From positions 1 through 14,354 of the forward strand of contig CALEIW010000078.1 of NCBI GenBank assembly GCA_937876055.1: a DNA stretch of 14,354 nucleotides, written 5' to 3'. The notes beneath the pieces were generated by a model. It did no database searches. It saw nothing but the letters and a program-made list of their open reading frames with translations, and was not told the DNA's origin. The DNA is from an uncultured euryarchaeote (lineage in GTDB: Archaea > Thermoplasmatota > Poseidoniia > Poseidoniales > Thalassarchaeaceae). The translations under genes were made by a program, and so were the position numbers. Below are positions 1-6,702 of the stretch, in pieces; position 1 is the stretch's first letter; every line of letters begins with the position of its first letter.

Positions 1-972
1 GAAAGGCCAGAAGATGTTGAGACGGCAACAGAAGGCAAGACGCCATGTATAGTGGGGGAAACCGACTCTGGTTTTGTTATGCTTGCAACGGATGAGGAAC
101 TAACTTCATTCGATGGTTCAGTAGATCTATTGAAGAGCCATATAGAAGAAAAATTACAACAAATTTCATCCCAACCGACATCATCATTTTCTCCGGAAAA
201 AATCGTTGAGATAGCAATTCAAGCCGGCGAGGCAATATTGGACGTCTATGAGAATTCTGACGACTTCGAAATTACCCAGAAAGGGGACGAATCTCCACTT
301 ACAAAAGCAGACATCGCCGCCCATGAAGTAATCGTTGAAGGCTTACAGTCAATCGATTCCACACCAATTGTCTCGGAAGAAGGAAGAGTAGGGGACCCAC
401 TTTCGAGCGACACATGTTGGCTGGTTGACCCATTAGATGGGACCAAGGAATTCATCAAGAGAAATGGTATGTTTACAGTCAATATCGCCTTGATGCAACG
501 AAACGGCTCGAGATGGAAACCCCTGTTCGGGGTAGTTCATGCCCCTGCTTCTGAAACCACGTGGTATGGAGGGGCCCTGACAACATCTCAACGACATGGA
601 CCAGATGGAACAGGGCCAATGATGGTACAACCGAGTGAAGGTAAGGTGAAATTAGTCGCCAGCGGCTCTCACCGAGGAGAAAAAGACGAATCCTTCGCTG
701 CAGCCGTCGGCGAACACGAATTAGTCCGTATGGGGTCCTCGCTCAAGGCCTGTATTGTTGCTGAAGGGGGAGCCGATCTTTACCCAAGATTCGGACCAAC
801 CTCCTGTTGGGATATTGCCGCAGCGCACGCTGTCGTCTCGGGCGCGGGAGGAATAGTAGTCGGACCGGATGGAAAAACACTAGACTACGACTTGGTTGAA
901 GAAGTCCTCAATCCATATTTCCTCGTCGCTGCTGATAATAGATGGACAGAGGTATGGGTCGGGCATCAATGA
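1..972 (+). CDS. cysQ: 3'(2'),5'-bisphosphate nucleotidase (CysQ-type PAP phosphatase), 5' end uncertain
   Basis: Inositol-monophosphatase-fold phosphatase that would hydrolyse 3'-phosphoadenosine 5'-phosphate (PAP), the by-product of sulfotransferases, to AMP in the cytoplasm. Residues below count from the GTG at 52. GDESPLTKAD (78-87), the metal-binding pair EEG (109-111), DPLDGTKEF (126-134, with the KEF that marks CysQ rather than inositol phosphatases) and CWDIAAAHAVVSGAGG (252-267) appear in family order. The phosphatase fold starts only near residue 48, so about 47 residues precede it even from the GTG. The frame stays open to the window edge (position 1), so the gene may start outside the window or be a fusion. 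Other possible starts are GTG at 52 (overlapping a frame-2 TAG as TAGTG) and ATG at 79. The stop lies 2 bp from the stop of the convergent sulfotransferase, which supports a shared PAPS/PAP theme. The function is secure from motifs; the N-terminus is not. Confidence 0.88.
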   Translation, partial: ERPEDVETATEGKTPCIVGETDSGFVMLATDEELTSFDGSVDLLKSHIEEKLQQISSQPTSSFSPEKIVEIAIQAGEAILDVYENSDDFEITQKGDESPLTKADIAAHEVIVEGLQSIDSTPIVSEEGRVGDPLSSDTCWLVDPLDGTKEFIKRNGMFTVNIALMQRNGSRWKPLFGVVHAPASETTWYGGALTTSQRHGPDGTGPMMVQPSEGKVKLVASGSHRGEKDESFAAAVGEHELVRMGSSLKACIVAEGGADLYPRFGPTSCWDIAAAHAVVSGAGGIVVGPDGKTLDYDLVEEVLNPYFLVAADNRWTEVWVGHQ

Positions 973-974
973 AA

Positions 975-1853
975 TCATTCAATAATCCACTTTGAACAAT
1001 CAAACCCAGTGGATGTTTCCAATAAGGCCAAGTCTGCATTTACGCCTTCGGACAACAGAGCTCTTTGCTCATCAGTAATGGTCCTCTTTGCAGGGGCCTT
1101 GCTTGACAGAACAGGCATCTTGTACACATTCAGACCACGCGCCTGCAAACGTCTGACAATTGGGCCCTTGATGAAACCGGGAAGCAGGCTCGCAGCAAAT
1201 CGTAAAAGATGGCCAAACATAGTCATCGGCCGTCGGTCCGCGGCGGTATTTGCATTATGTACAGAATCCAAATCAAATGAGTGAGAAGATATTGAAAGAT
1301 GATTACAAACTTCTTCTAGAACTATAGAAGCATCATGGCGCATACGATTTGCCTCAATCAACAAAATCGAATCTCTATCAAAGTGTTCTAACCATCTTGC
1401 AACCGCAGCACCATACAAGGTGTCATCAGAAAGACGAGAGTCCTCCCAAGCTGAACTAAAGTCACTCCAATCTGCACCATTTTCACGATCTTCTTTGGTA
1501 TCTAGAATCATATTCCAATGGGAAACCGTTCTGCTAACAGGCTCTCGTAGACAAATGATAAGACGCGCATTAGGCCAATTATTTGCTACACGTGAAGGAG
1601 CAATAGGGCAAGCCATTGCATGAACCGAACAATCAATTCGCAAACCATCCCCATTGAAACAACCTGTATATTCTACCCAATCGGGCTCCGAATCGTCTCT
1701 TCCAAAGGTTCCTTTGTGGCTAGCGACAACATTTGGCTCCTTAGGGTCAGAAACACAGATTTCGGGGTGCTGCGTTAACACCTCAGCCAACCAAGTGGTG
1801 CCACATTTAGGCGCACCGAGCAAGAAAGCACCTACTTCAGGTACTTCTGGCAT
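975..1853 (-). CDS. PAPS-dependent sulfotransferase
   Basis: Transfers a sulfo group from PAPS to an acceptor that cannot be read from sequence; this branch of the family often acts on carbohydrates or lipids. The 5'-phosphosulfate loop GAPKCGTTW lies about 13 residues from the ATG at 1853. KEPN follows about 22 residues later; its Glu is the expected catalytic base by analogy with NDST-type sulfotransferases. The 3'-phosphate-binding stretch LIICLREPVSRTVSHW lies in mid-protein. The C-terminus (TGFDCSKW) matches the usual ending of this group. A hydrophobic, amphipathic stretch (GHLLRFAASLLPGFIKG) could sit on a membrane; this is inference. I chose ATG 1853 because family members begin a few residues before the loop. 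A GTG at 1901, directly abutting the stop of the upstream LON-domain gene, would add 16 residues. It probably shares a transcript with that gene and works with the APS kinase and CysQ nearby. Confidence 0.87.
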   Translation of the reverse strand: MPEVPEVGAFLLGAPKCGTTWLAEVLTQHPEICVSDPKEPNVVASHKGTFGRDDSEPDWVEYTGCFNGDGLRIDCSVHAMACPIAPSRVANNWPNARLIICLREPVSRTVSHWNMILDTKEDRENGADWSDFSSAWEDSRLSDDTLYGAAVARWLEHFDRDSILLIEANRMRHDASIVLEEVCNHLSISSHSFDLDSVHNANTAADRRPMTMFGHLLRFAASLLPGFIKGPIVRRLQARGLNVYKMPVLSSKAPAKRTITDEQRALLSEGVNADLALLETSTGFDCSKWIIE

Positions 1854-1901
1854 AATGTCCGCCCAAACTACGTAGTTATGAGCATACAGACTCCGAGACA
1901 C

Positions 1902-2645
1902 TTAATCAGAGTCGTTTTCCATAACAGAACGAATAGCCTTCAACTGTGTATTTTTCTCTGCAACAGTCATCTTCAGTAAATCCATAATATCGTTTGCTGA
2001 TGTAGAAGCTAGTGCGGTCTGCCGATCCTCCGAATCCAATAGTGAATGGCAAGCAAACCACAGAGAGTACTCCGAATAGGGCGAAAACTCAGATTTCAGA
2101 ACCGAGAAGACTTCGGAGTTAGACAATTCTTCATTTCTAAACATACTCGACATCTCTACAATCTGCCATGCCCACATTTCCAAAATATCCATCCAATCAT
2201 CATCATTAATCACTCCATCCAGTGGAGGTAATATCTCTACTTCAGCCCTGATGTACAGTTTTCCTTCCGCGTTTTCCTCAATGTACCGCTCCACAAGTTC
2301 GTCAACGGACGGAAACACATCTCCAAAATCTTCGGCTGGAAGCGCTGCAGGGATTACGTTCACCACTCTGAATCTCTTTTCACCGTATGCAGTAAACATC
2401 AGATTTGTCCCTTGTTCCTGGAGGTTCTCCGCAGAGGTAAGTACACCATATTCAGCAGGAAGAGTCCAACCATTTTCATCTTCTCCGTTGATATCTGCGG
2501 CAATATAACCAAATTGAGAATTATTCAATACACAATCGTCAAGCATCTGTTTGTACCTTGGCTCAAACACCCTCAATGGCTCTTGGCACATTGGGAAAAT
2601 ACCCAAGGGTAAGACGAACAAAGGAACTGTGACGGCCTCTGCCAT
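1902..2645 (-). CDS. Stand-alone LON substrate-binding (N-terminal) domain protein
   Basis: A 247-residue protein that begins with the hallmark of the LON N-terminal domain: LPLGIFPMCQEPLRVFEPRY at residues 12-31, followed by a beta-rich region ending near PPLDGVINDDDW and a helical C-terminal half. There is no Walker motif and no Ser-Lys protease dyad, so it is not a Lon protease. In Lon this domain binds unfolded substrates; single-domain proteins like this are widespread in bacteria and some archaea, without an agreed function. The ATG is at 2645. A TATA-like box (2664-2671) lies about 23 bp upstream with no Shine-Dalgarno sequence, so the mRNA may be leaderless. The stop codon touches the GTG of the sulfotransferase frame, so the two are probably cotranscribed. 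Domain identity is confident; the role is unknown. Confidence 0.85.
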   Translation of the reverse strand: MAEAVTVPLFVLPLGIFPMCQEPLRVFEPRYKQMLDDCVLNNSQFGYIAADINGEDENGWTLPAEYGVLTSAENLQEQGTNLMFTAYGEKRFRVVNVIPAALPAEDFGDVFPSVDELVERYIEENAEGKLYIRAEVEILPPLDGVINDDDWMDILEMWAWQIVEMSSMFRNEELSNSEVFSVLKSEFSPYSEYSLWFACHSLLDSEDRQTALASTSANDIMDLLKMTVAEKNTQLKAIRSVMENDSD

Positions 2646-2663
2646 ACAGGAATTGAATCAGAG

Positions 2664-2671
2664 TTAATATT
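2664..2671 (-). promoter_or_regulatory. TATA-like box of the LON-domain gene
   Basis: On the minus strand this reads AATATTAA, centred about 23 bp before the ATG at 2645. The spacing roughly fits an archaeal leaderless promoter (the usual centre is about 26 bp from the transcription start), and no Shine-Dalgarno sequence is present. This is inference from position and AT content only. Confidence 0.3.
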
Positions 2672-2705
2672 CAACACTTGGTATTAGAAATGTCTACAGA
2701 ACACC

Positions 2706-2828
2706 TCACCCTGAAAGTTGAGGTGCGAAGAAAGCAACGGCCGCGACTATTAACAAAGCTACGAATAAAACCTCCATTGGGTTCCTAATCACCCAGATGA
2801 TAGTATCCAATAAATCAAGTAAAGCCAT
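2706..2828 (-). CDS. 40-residue single-pass membrane peptide (hypothetical)
   Basis: A complete small reading frame fills the gap between the APS kinase fusion and the LON-domain gene. It begins with ATG at 2828 and ends with TGA at 2706-2708. The peptide starts MALLDLLDTIIWVIRNPMEV and continues with a strongly hydrophobic stretch LFVALLIVAAVAFFA at residues 21-35, then PQLSG. This looks like one transmembrane helix with an amphipathic N-terminus carrying Asp5, Asp8 and Arg15. It has the same strand as its neighbours, which fits a shared transcript. I do not recognise the family. Support for coding is the clean ATG-to-stop frame, the ordered amphipathic-then-membrane layout and the otherwise unexplained 228-bp gap. 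No Shine-Dalgarno is clear. Chance remains possible at this length. Confidence 0.5.
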   Translation of the reverse strand: MALLDLLDTIIWVIRNPMEVLFVALLIVAAVAFFAPQLSG

Positions 2829-2873
2829 GGATAACGATAGGTAGAATTTCCAGTAAAAGATTATCCCGGCGCT

Positions 2874-3755
2874 TCACTCGCCATCCCAAATCCTTTCAGA
2901 AATCATGAACTCCATGACTTTCTGAGACACATTCGCTCTGTTTCCACCCCTTACTCCGGTTGCAGATACAGCGAACACTTCAGGAGGAATATCATCGGCT
3001 TCACGAAGATCGTAGCCTACCTTTCGTCCATAAGAAATTGCTTCGATATCAGGCATAATCCATGCCTCAACATCCTCTCCCTCGTAGCGGTGCTCAATCA
3101 TCCTCTTACGCATATCTGCAGAGTAAGGGTCAGATTCGGACACAGGGGTGTCACGAATTCCTACAACAACCCTCTTTCCTTGGTCCAATTCTCTTTGAAT
3201 TAACCACTCATGACCAACGTGGAGAGGTTGCCAGCGGCCAGGAAGTAGAACCGCCTTCTTCTTCTCAAATAGATGAGATAATTGTTCGACCATATCATCA
3301 ACTGAGCCGCCTTCTTCGCCTGTTGAGTTGAGAGTAATATCGGCGCATTTAGGCTCATCGAATGGGTCAGAAATGCCAGTAAAGTTGGATATTTCACCAG
3401 TTCTTGCCTTTGCGTACAATCCTTTCACATCACGCTCTTCGCAGACTTCGAGAGAAGTGGAGACGTGCACCATAATTGCATCATCTGGTAGAATCTCAAG
3501 GATTTTTTCTCGCACATCTTCGTAAGGGGTGATGAACGAACAGAGAACATCGGTGTGCTTAGAAATCATCTTCGCCATCTTAGCGATACCCAGCAAGTGC
3601 CTCTCTCTACCTTCTCGACTGAAGTCGTGATTAGCAAAGAAATCTCGAATAGTATCGCCATCTAGTACCTCGCAACCAAAGCGTTCTGCAGCCGCCATTG
3701 CAATGGTGGTTTTTCCCGCTCCGGAGAGGCCAGTGAACCAAACTACTCTACCCAT
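2874..3755 (-). CDS. cysC: Adenylylsulfate kinase fused to an NMNAT-like nucleotidyltransferase domain
   Basis: The N-terminal half (about 1-165) is an APS kinase, which phosphorylates adenylylsulfate on the 3'-OH to give PAPS. It has the P-loop GLSGAGKTT (9-17), DGD (32-34), FITP (74-77), RDVKGLYAKARTGEI (108-122) and FTGISDPFDEP (125-135), all in family order. The C-terminal half (about 168-290) is a different HxGH-type nucleotidyltransferase. It carries GRWQPLHVGH (173-182), VVVGIRDTP (197-205) and VSATGVR (263-269), a variant of the ISSTxxR motif that binds ATP phosphates. It most resembles archaeal NMN adenylyltransferases, but its substrate is not determined. The start ATG at 3755 is preceded by GGAAGGAT about 5 to 12 bp upstream, a plausible ribosome binding site. 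The gene heads a minus-strand run toward the sulfotransferase. Kinase function is confident; the second activity is open. Confidence 0.92.
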   Translation of the reverse strand: MGRVVWFTGLSGAGKTTIAMAAAERFGCEVLDGDTIRDFFANHDFSREGRERHLLGIAKMAKMISKHTDVLCSFITPYEDVREKILEILPDDAIMVHVSTSLEVCEERDVKGLYAKARTGEISNFTGISDPFDEPKCADITLNSTGEEGGSVDDMVEQLSHLFEKKKAVLLPGRWQPLHVGHEWLIQRELDQGKRVVVGIRDTPVSESDPYSADMRKRMIEHRYEGEDVEAWIMPDIEAISYGRKVGYDLREADDIPPEVFAVSATGVRGGNRANVSQKVMEFMISERIWDGE

Positions 3756-3829
3756 CGGATATCCTTCCAGCAGTCGGGCGACAGACGAGCCCTATTTGAC
3801 TACAACGGGGCCCTCGATTAAGCCAAAAA

Positions 3830-4741
3830 TCAGGTTTCGTGGCCGACATGTTCGGTACTCTCGGACCAACATTCAGCATCAGGATCAGTCTCAGGGCCTT
3901 CTTCATGCAGACATGGGTGATGGTTGGTAAATACATCATCAAAAGTCAACCAAGGCCTAACTATCCAAGCATGAACCATCCAATATTCCTCTAGGTTGAT
4001 ATTTTCACCACCTCTTTCTTCACAGACTTCATCACTCAAACCTTCTCCCCTAAAGACAAAATCACTAGGTTGGAAGCACATGATTTCGTGCCGGTGCCAC
4101 CAGTCGTTATCGCCTGAGAAACCTTCAGGAGGATTATCCACTGGAGCATACACAAACCATGCAAAACCAACCAACTGTGCATCGGCATCTTCACCTCCGT
4201 ACATCAAGAACTCAGGCTTTTCAAATTCAAATACAGAATCTATTCTTGTTCCGGGAAATAGTGGATTTTCAGAATCAAAAGAAGGGTCTTCCATAGAGAA
4301 ATCATTCAAAATCACATGATGCGTTCCCATGCCTTCTACATATTCCACAGACATACTATATCCAGCGGCTTCAGCATCTCCCAAGGTAGGCCATTCCTGA
4401 GACCATTCAATCGCAGCCTTCAGCTCGTAGGTTAGCGCTTCACAAATCTCGTCGCTGAGAACCCCCTTCTCTGAATTTTCATACACAGGATCAACGTGAT
4501 GACCACCAATCCCACTTGAGGTGCACCACCAAGGATCGGTTCCTTCGATATACCCACTCAGTGGACAATCAGGAATACCGTCTCCATCAATATCTCCACA
4601 TATTCCTTCTTCGATGTAATCGATTAAATCCTCTTCATCGTCGATATATCTTCCCTCATTATCACCTTCCTCGCTTGCGATACAACCAGAAAATGATGCC
4701 AAGAACATCAAGCAGATCATCCAAGGGGCGACAATCTTCAT
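3830..4741 (-). CDS. Secreted His/Cys-rich lipoprotein, function unknown
   Basis: A 303-residue protein with an N-terminal hydrophobic signal (MKIVAPWMICLMFLASFSGC) ending at Cys20, a probable lipidation site, followed by a very acidic linker. A calcium-loop-like DIDGDGIPD lies at 50-58. The body holds four separated His groups: GTHHV (139-143), WWHRHEI (214-220), MVHAW (255-259) and NHHPCLHEE (273-281). There are eight further Cys residues, so metal binding and disulfides are likely outside the membrane. I cannot name the family; a vague resemblance to His-rich proteins of actinobacteria is from memory only. The ATG at 4741 was chosen because it begins the signal peptide and has a TATA-like box centred about 27 bp upstream; a TTG two codons earlier is less likely. 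It lies 74 bp upstream of the APS kinase fusion and may or may not share its transcript. Confidence 0.75.
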   Translation of the reverse strand: MKIVAPWMICLMFLASFSGCIASEEGDNEGRYIDDEEDLIDYIEEGICGDIDGDGIPDCPLSGYIEGTDPWWCTSSGIGGHHVDPVYENSEKGVLSDEICEALTYELKAAIEWSQEWPTLGDAEAAGYSMSVEYVEGMGTHHVILNDFSMEDPSFDSENPLFPGTRIDSVFEFEKPEFLMYGGEDADAQLVGFAWFVYAPVDNPPEGFSGDNDWWHRHEIMCFQPSDFVFRGEGLSDEVCEERGGENINLEEYWMVHAWIVRPWLTFDDVFTNHHPCLHEEGPETDPDAECWSESTEHVGHET

Positions 4742-4763
4742 GTCCAATTGCTTTGACTTATGT

Positions 4764-4771
4764 TACATAAA
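4764..4771 (-). promoter_or_regulatory. TATA-like box of the lipoprotein gene (leaderless layout)
   Basis: On the minus strand this reads TTTATGTA, centred about 26.5 bp before the ATG at 4741. That is the spacing expected if transcription starts at or next to the start codon. No Shine-Dalgarno sequence lies between. The same 88-bp spacer must also hold the promoter of the divergent prefoldin gene, for which I see no well-placed TATA box. Confidence 0.4.
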
Positions 4772-4829
4772 CAAATCACGACGATGATTCATCGACGGCT
4801 TCATTGCACCCTGACAACTCGACGAGCCA

Positions 4830-5351
4830 ATGAGCAACCCCGACAGGGCAGAGTTACAGAGTATCGCGCAACAAGTCGAGGCCAATCGCGAGCGCCTTCA
4901 GAATCTTGAGTCTCAAGTGGTTCGCTTGGAAGAAGTTCGACAAGAACAAGCTCGCGCAATCATGGCACTGGAAGCAATCCCTGAATCAGGGGCGAGTGAT
5001 GCAATGATTCCTCTGGGAGGAGGCGTCCAAATCATCGCAGACATCCCTTCTGAAGCGGGCGCCGTGATCGATATTGGCAGCGGAATCCAAGCAGAGAAGA
5101 CGCGAGAGGAAGCATTGGAGATTTTATCCACAAGAAACCAAGAATTACTACGTCTTATGGACAGCCTGAAATCAGAATTTGACGAGACGGAGAAAATGGT
5201 CATTGAACTAGCAACACAATTCAACGACGGCGTCGCCGAATTACAAGACGAATTGCCAGAGACTGCAGAAGCAACAAATTCCGAAGAAAGCGAAAGCAGA
5301 CCGAAACGCCGACGACGAAAGAGAGGAACAGAGTTCACACTTGATGACTGA
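4830..5351 (+). CDS. pfdA: Prefoldin alpha subunit
   Basis: A subunit of the archaeal/eukaryotic prefoldin hexamer, a cytosolic chaperone that captures unfolded chains and passes them to the thermosome. The 173-residue protein has the family plan. An N-terminal coiled-coil helix rich in Q, E and L (residues 5-50) is followed by the beta-hairpin region with IPLGGGVQIIADI and VIDIGSGIQAEKTREEA. A second long helix runs to about 140. Family members are usually about 140-150 residues, so this one is longer. The extra C-terminal tail goes from acidic (NSEESES) to strongly basic (RPKRRRRKRG, 157-166). The start ATG at 4830 fits the family N-terminus. It is followed after 17 bp by ftsY, an arrangement common in archaea, which suggests cotranscription of folding and targeting genes. 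Confidence 0.88.
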   Translation: MSNPDRAELQSIAQQVEANRERLQNLESQVVRLEEVRQEQARAIMALEAIPESGASDAMIPLGGGVQIIADIPSEAGAVIDIGSGIQAEKTREEALEILSTRNQELLRLMDSLKSEFDETEKMVIELATQFNDGVAELQDELPETAEATNSEESESRPKRRRRKRGTEFTLDD

Positions 5352-5357
5352 AATTCT

Positions 5358-5364
5358 GAGGTGA
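5358..5364 (+). promoter_or_regulatory. Strong Shine-Dalgarno of ftsY
   Basis: GAGGTGA lies 4 bp before the ATG at 5369 in the 17-bp gap after the prefoldin stop. It matches the anti-Shine-Dalgarno consensus well. It contrasts with the first genes of transcripts here, which lack such a site, and it fits an internal operon gene needing ribosome recruitment. Confidence 0.65.
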
Positions 5365-5368
5365 AAAA

Positions 5369-6667
5369 ATGGGCTTATTCGACCGCTTCAAAAAGAAGGC
5401 CGAAGAAGCCGCGGAAGAGGAGGACTTCACCGTAGAAGAAGACTCAATCGAGGCCGAAGAAGCATTACTTCAACGCCGTCAATTGATGGAAGCAATTGAG
5501 AGAGCAAAAAACGCCCCACCACCCCCGCCGCCTCCAGGCTTTGAAGAATTCAAGGAAGATGTTGAGGACCAGTGGGACGATTTCGTGGAAGAACTTCCCG
5601 AAGACCCATTCTCCTCTCCGGTCGACAAGAAATCTCGAAAACAAGCCCAACGAGCCGCTGCGGTGGCCAAAGCAGAGGCCGATAACACCCCTGTCGAACA
5701 ACCCCCACAAGACCCAATGATTAGTACAACAGGAAGGGAGTTAGTTGCGAATGATACAGCCGAATTCAAGATTGATTTGGGCGAAGCAGAAGTTACACGC
5801 GGAGGAAAAGTAATCGCGGCCAGCAATACGCTCGAAGAAATCCTTGAGGAATTAGAAATGGATCTATTGATGGCCGACATGGGCCATGATGCTGTTACGG
5901 ATGTAATGACTACACTTCGCGGCTCACTAATCGGCGCTCGAATAGCGCGGAAGGCGGATTTATCCGAAGTAATCGAGAGCGCCTTACGAAATTCACTACT
6001 TTCATTATTGGAAGCGGGATATTGGGATTTCGATAAAACAGTGAAGTCATTTGCTAACCAAGGCACTCCGGTTTCGATAATGATGGTCGGAGTAAACGGG
6101 ACCGGAAAAACCACCACGACTGCAAAAATCACCCATCGATTAACCAGTCAAGGGTACTCAGTTGTTTTAGCAGCCGCAGATACTTTCCGAGCCGGCGCTA
6201 TCGATCAATTAGCAAACCATGCAGACAGGCTCGGAGTACGTTGTATTCGTAGCCAAAGAGGAGGCGACGCAGCAGCCGTTGCTAGAGATGCATTAGAGAG
6301 CGCAAAAGCCAGGGGAGAAGACATCGTAATTATCGATACAGCAGGGCGCATGCAAAACAAAACCAACTTGATGGAAGAACTACGAAAGGTGCACAGAGTC
6401 ACTCGTCCCCATCTGGTATTATTCGTGGCAGACGCACTTGCTGGAAACGATGCAGTAATACAAGCAAAAGAATTCCAGCGCATGCTAAGTTTCGACGGCG
6501 CAGTTCTCTGTAAGTTAGACACAGATGCCAAAGGAGGAGCTGCGCTTTCGATTGCTCACACCACAGGACGCCCTATTGTTTTAGCAGGGGTGGGGCAGGG
6601 CTATGATGATCTGCAAGACTTCGAGCCGGATTGGCTAATTGATTCGATACTATCGCAAGAGGTTTGA
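5369..6667 (+). CDS. ftsY: Signal recognition particle receptor FtsY
   Basis: SRP-family GTPase that docks SRP-ribosome complexes at the cytoplasmic membrane for cotranslational insertion. The protein (432 residues) starts MGLFDRFKKK, the usual amphipathic membrane-targeting start. An acidic A domain follows with a polyproline run (PPPPPPPGFEEF, about residues 51-62). The NG domain contains G1 GVNGTGKTTTT (241-251), DTFRAGAIDQL, the G3 DTAGR (323-327), the G4 KLD (382-384) followed by AKGGAALSI, and the closing GVGQGYDDLQDF. All GTPase motifs are intact. The start is supported by a strong Shine-Dalgarno 4 bp upstream. It lies 17 bp after prefoldin alpha, and its stop at 6665-6667 is 35 bp before the ATG of the pseudoreceiver gene, so the three probably form an operon. 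Confidence 0.97.
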   Translation: MGLFDRFKKKAEEAAEEEDFTVEEDSIEAEEALLQRRQLMEAIERAKNAPPPPPPPGFEEFKEDVEDQWDDFVEELPEDPFSSPVDKKSRKQAQRAAAVAKAEADNTPVEQPPQDPMISTTGRELVANDTAEFKIDLGEAEVTRGGKVIAASNTLEEILEELEMDLLMADMGHDAVTDVMTTLRGSLIGARIARKADLSEVIESALRNSLLSLLEAGYWDFDKTVKSFANQGTPVSIMMVGVNGTGKTTTTAKITHRLTSQGYSVVLAAADTFRAGAIDQLANHADRLGVRCIRSQRGGDAAAVARDALESAKARGEDIVIIDTAGRMQNKTNLMEELRKVHRVTRPHLVLFVADALAGNDAVIQAKEFQRMLSFDGAVLCKLDTDAKGGAALSIAHTTGRPIVLAGVGQGYDDLQDFEPDWLIDSILSQEV

Positions 6668-6702
6668 CCGCGTCTTTCTTCAACAACACCTCTTGTGTCA
6701 TC

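Noticed and set aside
4913..5338. 141-residue minus-strand frame
   Set aside because: Antisense to the prefoldin alpha gene, with Ser/Arg-rich translation typical of a shadow.
5479..6132. 217-residue minus-strand frame
   Set aside because: Antisense shadow of ftsY, Ser-rich low-complexity translation with a Gly run mirroring the polyproline codons.
6664..6702. TTG start of the pseudoreceiver gene overlapping the ftsY stop
   Set aside because: The added 13 residues do not belong to the receiver fold, and ATG 6703 is available.
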